This document shows positions 6,042-8,589 of a stretch of DNA of 8,589 bases, one piece after another (positions within the stretch are counted from its first letter, which is position 1; each line of letters starts with the position of its first letter). The translations under genes and the position numbers were made by a program. The DNA is taken from NCBI GenBank assembly GCA_910586635.1, contig CAJUJA010000024.1, positions 1 to 8,589 of the forward strand, in the 5' to 3' direction. Below the pieces are notes generated by a model. It searched no databases. It worked only from the letters and a program-made list of their open reading frames with translations, and was not told where the DNA came from. The DNA is from an uncultured Bacilli bacterium. Its GTDB lineage: Bacteria > Bacillota_I > Bacilli_A > RF39 > UBA660.

Positions 6042-6070
6042 TTGTGAAAAAGAAACTTTTATGTTATTAT
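6042..6070 (+). promoter_or_regulatory. Promoter of the acidic coiled-coil gene
   Basis: TTGTGA (6042-6047) and TATTAT (6065-6070) are separated by 17 bp, and TG at 6062-6063 makes an extended -10 (TGTTATTAT). The start codon lies 36 bases after the -10. The preceding 40 bases after yqeK hold only a weak 4-5 bp hairpin, so some read-through from yqeK is possible. Confidence 0.7.
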
Positions 6071-6105
6071 ATTGATAATAGAGAATAAAATAGGTGGTGT
6101 GTGTG

Positions 6106-7422
6106 ATGGAGATTAAAAAGGGAATCTCTCAAATGGCAGAATATCTTAATGTAGAAATTAATTATGTCATGCCTCAAGATGGTAGGATGTATTATGTATT
6201 AAAAGACGGAATTTTAGCTAATGGTTGTATTATCGCAACTCTAGATCCTAAATATGCAATTGATGAAAATAATTTAAGTACGAGTGTTGGTGTGTTTTCA
6301 GAAGCAGGAGAAGTATTAATTGATTTTGATAAAAAGAGTATCAAAAGTATTTCTGATAACCTAGTATTAGTAGAGAATTCTAAACTAAGTACTCCTGAGG
6401 TAACGAGTGTTTCTGGAAAAGAAGCAGATCCAATAGTAAGCCAGACTGTAAATGAATCTAAAGCAAATATTATTATGCGAATGCAAAGTCAAATGAGTTC
6501 AACGGGAGAAATATTATTTTCAGACCCTTATAAAGAGGCTAATGTTTATCGACTAGATAGTTATAATCATAAGTTGGGAATAGATTGTAGTTTTATTGGA
6601 AAAGACGAAACAGGTTTATTTTTTCATACAAATGACATAGGAGGACAAATCCAAATTGTTGAGTTAGACGACTTTAAAGGGGAAGAAAATGTTATAGTGG
6701 AAAACCTAGAAGAAGAATCTGAACCAGAGGGACTAAACTTAAATATTAATAACGAAATATTAAGTGGATTTAATATTCCAGATGAAGATTTAGAAAAAAT
6801 AAAAAATCAGGAGGAAGAAAAACAAGAAATAGAACCTAGTGAAGTAGAGCCTCCAAAACAGTTAGAAGAAGTAGAAGAACCAGATAACTCTGAGCCAGAA
6901 TCAACAGAGATTACAGAAGAACAAGTGGTAGAGGATACGGAAGAAGAACCAAATGAAGAAGAGGCACAAGAAGAAATTAGTCTGAATATTACAAATAACT
7001 TTGATGATAATGATGATACAGAAGATGAAGAATATGAGGAAGAGGAAATGGAAAAAAGTAAATATAAAGAAAAAGATAAGAAAATAAGAAAGAGAAAGAA
7101 AGAAATTGATTTTGATATAGAAGACGATGAAGATAGTTACGAAGAGGAAATAGAGGAAGAAGATTTTGAAGAAAGAGAAAAGCCAAAAGGAAAGAATAGA
7201 AAAAGTAAATCAAAAGATGAAGAAAAAGAAGAAGTTTTAGATCATGCAATAGAGGTAATAAACAAGATGATTAAAGAAACTAATAAGTTAAAAAGAAGAA
7301 TTTCTTTATTAGAGGAGAAACTACAAGAAAAAGAAGAAATTATTCAAGAGTCAGAAAATAAAAAGGATGAATTAAATGATATTTTAGATAAAGCAAATGA
7401 AGTTTTACAAAGAATAAGTTAG
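6106..7422 (+). CDS. Unrecognised protein: beta-rich N-terminal half, acidic linker, C-terminal coiled coil
   Basis: I do not recognise this 438-aa protein. Residues 1 to about 195 look folded and beta-rich, with two segments: MEIKKGISQMAEYLNVEI...VLKDGILANGCIIATLD (about 1-95), and about 118-190, which contains VYRLDSYNHKLGIDCSFIGKDETGLFFHTNDIGG. About 196-315 is a Glu/Asp/Pro-rich disordered linker. About 316-372 mixes runs of Lys/Arg with Glu/Asp. About 375-436 is a clear heptad-type helix (AIEVINKMIKETNKLKRRI...LLEEKL). No signal peptide or transmembrane segment is seen, so it should be cytoplasmic. ATG 6106 is used because AGGTGG (6092-6097) is 8 bases upstream; in-frame GTG codons from 6094 lie within that site. 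Such a plan (globular head, acidic tether, oligomerising tail) suits a scaffold or cytoskeleton-like role, but this is speculation. It has its own promoter and terminator. Its coding strand is extremely purine-rich from about 6680 on. Confidence 0.85.
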   Translation: MEIKKGISQMAEYLNVEINYVMPQDGRMYYVLKDGILANGCIIATLDPKYAIDENNLSTSVGVFSEAGEVLIDFDKKSIKSISDNLVLVENSKLSTPEVTSVSGKEADPIVSQTVNESKANIIMRMQSQMSSTGEILFSDPYKEANVYRLDSYNHKLGIDCSFIGKDETGLFFHTNDIGGQIQIVELDDFKGEENVIVENLEEESEPEGLNLNINNEILSGFNIPDEDLEKIKNQEEEKQEIEPSEVEPPKQLEEVEEPDNSEPESTEITEEQVVEDTEEEPNEEEAQEEISLNITNNFDDNDDTEDEEYEEEEMEKSKYKEKDKKIRKRKKEIDFDIEDDEDSYEEEIEEEDFEEREKPKGKNRKSKSKDEEKEEVLDHAIEVINKMIKETNKLKRRISLLEEKLQEKEEIIQESENKKDELNDILDKANEVLQRIS

Positions 7423-7447
7423 GATTTGATTTCCTAACTTATTTTTT
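7413..7447. terminator. Shared hairpin terminator between convergent genes
   Basis: AATAAGTTAGGA (7413-7424) pairs perfectly over 12 bp with TCCTAACTTATT (7432-7443) around a 7-nt loop, with a T6 run at 7442-7447 on the plus strand. The TAG stop of the plus-strand gene (7420-7422) lies in the left arm and the TAG stop of add (7436-7434 on the minus strand) lies in the right arm. In the minus direction the following tract is TTATTCTTTG, a weaker U-tract, so termination is probably stronger for the plus-strand gene. Confidence 0.9.
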
Positions 7448-8381
7448 GTAACAGTTTCAACTTTTCTTCTTTGCTAAGAAAACTAGCCCGAACTGCATTC
7501 ATATTTAGAGCCTTAAAATCATGAATAGAAAATCCAAAGTATTGATTTAATAATTCATATTCGTGGCTTAAAGTCGTATTAGAAACAGTCCTATTATCCG
7601 TATTAACAGTAACTAAAACACCCTGTTCCATAAGCTTCTTAATTGGGTGATGTAAATAGGAAGAAACTGCCTTAGTTTGAACATTGCTAGTAAGGCATAT
7701 TTCTAAAGGAATTTTCTTTTTCTTTACTTCATTTAATAATTCCTGATTATCAATCAATCGAATCCCATGACCAATTCGATTGGCATGATGGTTAATAGCC
7801 GCCTCAATATTACTATAAGAGGCAGCTTCTCCAGCGTGAACAGTTAGAGGAATCTGTAGCTCATAAATCCTATTGAATAAGTCTTGAAATAGGTACGTCG
7901 GATATTTAGATTCATCTCCTGCTAAATCAATTCCAACAACTCCTTTTTCTAAATAGTCAGAAGCTGCCTTAATTACCCTTAAATTTTCTTCCTTAGTAGC
8001 ATTCCTCATCATACATAAAATAAGATTAGTTTGAACAAAGTCATCTTTTAACCCTTCTAAAACTGCATCTATAATTTGGTTAAAGGATAGCCCATTTTTA
8101 GTATGAAGTAGGGGAGAAAAACGAACTTCAGCATAGATCACACCATCTTTTTTTAAATCTTCAATTAACTCTTTACTAATTAAAGTTAAGTTTTGTTGTG
8201 TTTGCATAACACGATTAGGAACATCAAATTTTTTTAAATATTCACTTAAACTACTATTAGAAGAATCTACAACCATATCTTTTTCTAGGTTCTCTTGATT
8301 TAATAATTTGCATGCTGTACTAGTACGAACACAGCCATCTAAATGTAGATGTAACTCTATCTTTTTCATACTCTTATACAT
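7434..8381 (-). CDS. add: Adenosine deaminase
   Basis: The 315-aa product is a metal-dependent amidohydrolase that converts adenosine (and deoxyadenosine) to inosine in purine salvage in the cytoplasm. Landmarks in residue order are zinc ligands H11 and H13 in IELHLHLDG, YAEVRFSP, HAGE with zinc ligand H182 and catalytic E185, RIGHG with H205, LTSN.QT, and zinc ligand D262 in VTVNTDNRTVSNT. Many ADA proteins have a second Asp after D262; here it is Asn263. The NTDNRTVS version is, as I recall, usual for a Firmicutes subgroup and not a sign of damage. Length is slightly below the usual 330-340 residues, mostly at the short ends. The start is set at ATG 8381 because GGTGAT (8394-8389) is 7 bases upstream. 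An ATG at 8396 has an AGG directly abutting it, and ATG 8369 lacks a site. Confidence 0.93.
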   Translation of the reverse strand: MYKSMKKIELHLHLDGCVRTSTACKLLNQENLEKDMVVDSSNSSLSEYLKKFDVPNRVMQTQQNLTLISKELIEDLKKDGVIYAEVRFSPLLHTKNGLSFNQIIDAVLEGLKDDFVQTNLILCMMRNATKEENLRVIKAASDYLEKGVVGIDLAGDESKYPTYLFQDLFNRIYELQIPLTVHAGEAASYSNIEAAINHHANRIGHGIRLIDNQELLNEVKKKKIPLEICLTSNVQTKAVSSYLHHPIKKLMEQGVLVTVNTDNRTVSNTTLSHEYELLNQYFGFSIHDFKALNMNAVRASFLSKEEKLKLLQKIS

Positions 8382-8388
8382 ATGATTA

Positions 8389-8394
8389 ATCACC
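8389..8394 (-). promoter_or_regulatory. Ribosome binding site that decides the add start
   Basis: Read on the minus strand, GGTGAT (8394 to 8389) matches the complement of the 16S rRNA 3' end and is 7 bases before ATG 8381. It lies inside the five-codon extension that a start at 8396 would give, which argues against that longer form. Confidence 0.6.
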
Positions 8395-8414
8395 ATCCTA
8401 TTCTAATTATCACT

Positions 8415-8442
8415 ATTATACCATATTTTTAAAGTGTTTGAA
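8415..8442 (-). promoter_or_regulatory. Promoter of add
   Basis: On the minus strand TTCAAA (8442-8437) and a perfect TATAAT (8420-8415) are 16 bp apart, and TGG just before the -10 makes it an extended -10 (TGGTATAAT). It lies 33 bases upstream of the chosen start. Confidence 0.75.
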
Positions 8443-8465
8443 TTGTCTAATAAAGATTAGATTCC

Positions 8466-8493
8466 TTGACTTCTATTTTCTATATCATATAAA
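8466..8493 (+). promoter_or_regulatory. Promoter of the rightmost gene, divergent from add
   Basis: TTGACT (8466-8471) and TATAAA (8488-8493) are spaced by 16 bp. The start codon is 31 bases further. The -35 boxes of this promoter and of the add promoter are 23 bp apart, back to back; no obvious shared operator palindrome is seen between them. Confidence 0.7.
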
Positions 8494-8524
8494 ATAAAGA
8501 TAAATAAAAGGTTTAGGTGATAAT

Positions 8525-8589
8525 ATGGAATATGATATCGATTCATTAGTTCGTGATTTAGATTTTAATAAGAATCATTTAATAGACTG
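8525..8589 (+). CDS. N-terminal fragment of an unrecognised protein
   Basis: ATG 8525 is preceded by AGGTGAT (8515-8521) and by a good promoter, and the frame stays open to the window edge. The 21 visible codons begin MEYDIDSLVRDLDFNKNHLI: acidic and hydrophilic, with no signal peptide at this end. That is too little to name a family. The promoter and ribosome binding site support a real gene start. Confidence 0.7.
   Translation, partial: MEYDIDSLVRDLDFNKNHLID

Noticed and set aside
6989..7249. Minus-strand open frame giving a Leu/Phe/Tyr-rich 'membrane-like' protein
   Set aside because: It is the mirror of the Glu/Lys-rich linker of the plus-strand gene: GAA/AAG read backwards give TTC/CTT. 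It is a composition artefact.
8397..8524. Regulatory palindrome or riboswitch between the divergent genes
   Set aside because: Only two ordinary promoters and ribosome binding sites are visible; no extended symmetric operator or folded leader could be supported.

Overview
The window comes from an A+T-rich (roughly 30% G+C by eye) low-GC Gram-positive bacterium, probably of the Bacilli/Mollicutes-related or clostridial gut lineages. The evidence is strong AGGAGG/GGTGAT-type ribosome binding sites, TTGACA/TATAAT promoters, a CIRCE heat-shock operator, a Firmicutes-type YqeK and peptidoglycan-binding proteins. TGA is used as a stop (1121-1123 and 2877-2879) and Trp is TGG, so the code is standard and not the mycoplasma code. 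The exact taxon cannot be fixed from the sequence.

Layout. 3-188 is the C-terminal tail of an Rpn/PD-(D/E)XK-type 'putative transposase' protein, closed by a terminator. 266-2879 is a tight three-gene operon: a five-LysM protein, a small transthyretin/carboxypeptidase-regulatory-like beta protein, and a SpoIID-like domain fused to three peptidoglycan-binding (PGBD) domains. None of the three has a signal peptide or membrane segment. 2925-3122 is a monocistronic 65-aa protein of unknown function. 3196-5363 is a HrcA/CIRCE-controlled clpB that lacks the N-terminal Clp_N domain. 5445-5999 is yqeK (Ap4A hydrolase, HD domain), away from its usual nadD/rsfS neighbours. 6106-7422 is an unrecognised protein with a beta-rich N-terminal half, a long acidic linker and a C-terminal coiled coil. 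7434-8381 (minus strand) is adenosine deaminase, convergent with the previous gene and sharing one hairpin terminator with it. 8525-8589 is the start of an unrecognised gene divergent from add.

How the genes fit together. The first operon looks like a peptidoglycan/spore-envelope module: binding (LysM, PGBD) plus a candidate lytic transglycosylase. The remaining genes are mostly separate transcription units, each with its own recognisable promoter, and cover protein disaggregation under heat stress, dinucleotide polyphosphate turnover and purine salvage.

The most notable items are the LysM / beta-sandwich / SpoIID-PGBD cassette without export signals, the N-domain-less ClpB whose -35 box lies inside CIRCE, the acidic coiled-coil protein with an unfamiliar N-terminal half, and the compact convergent terminator that contains both stop codons. 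I do not see a defence system, CRISPR array, prophage or integrated element.
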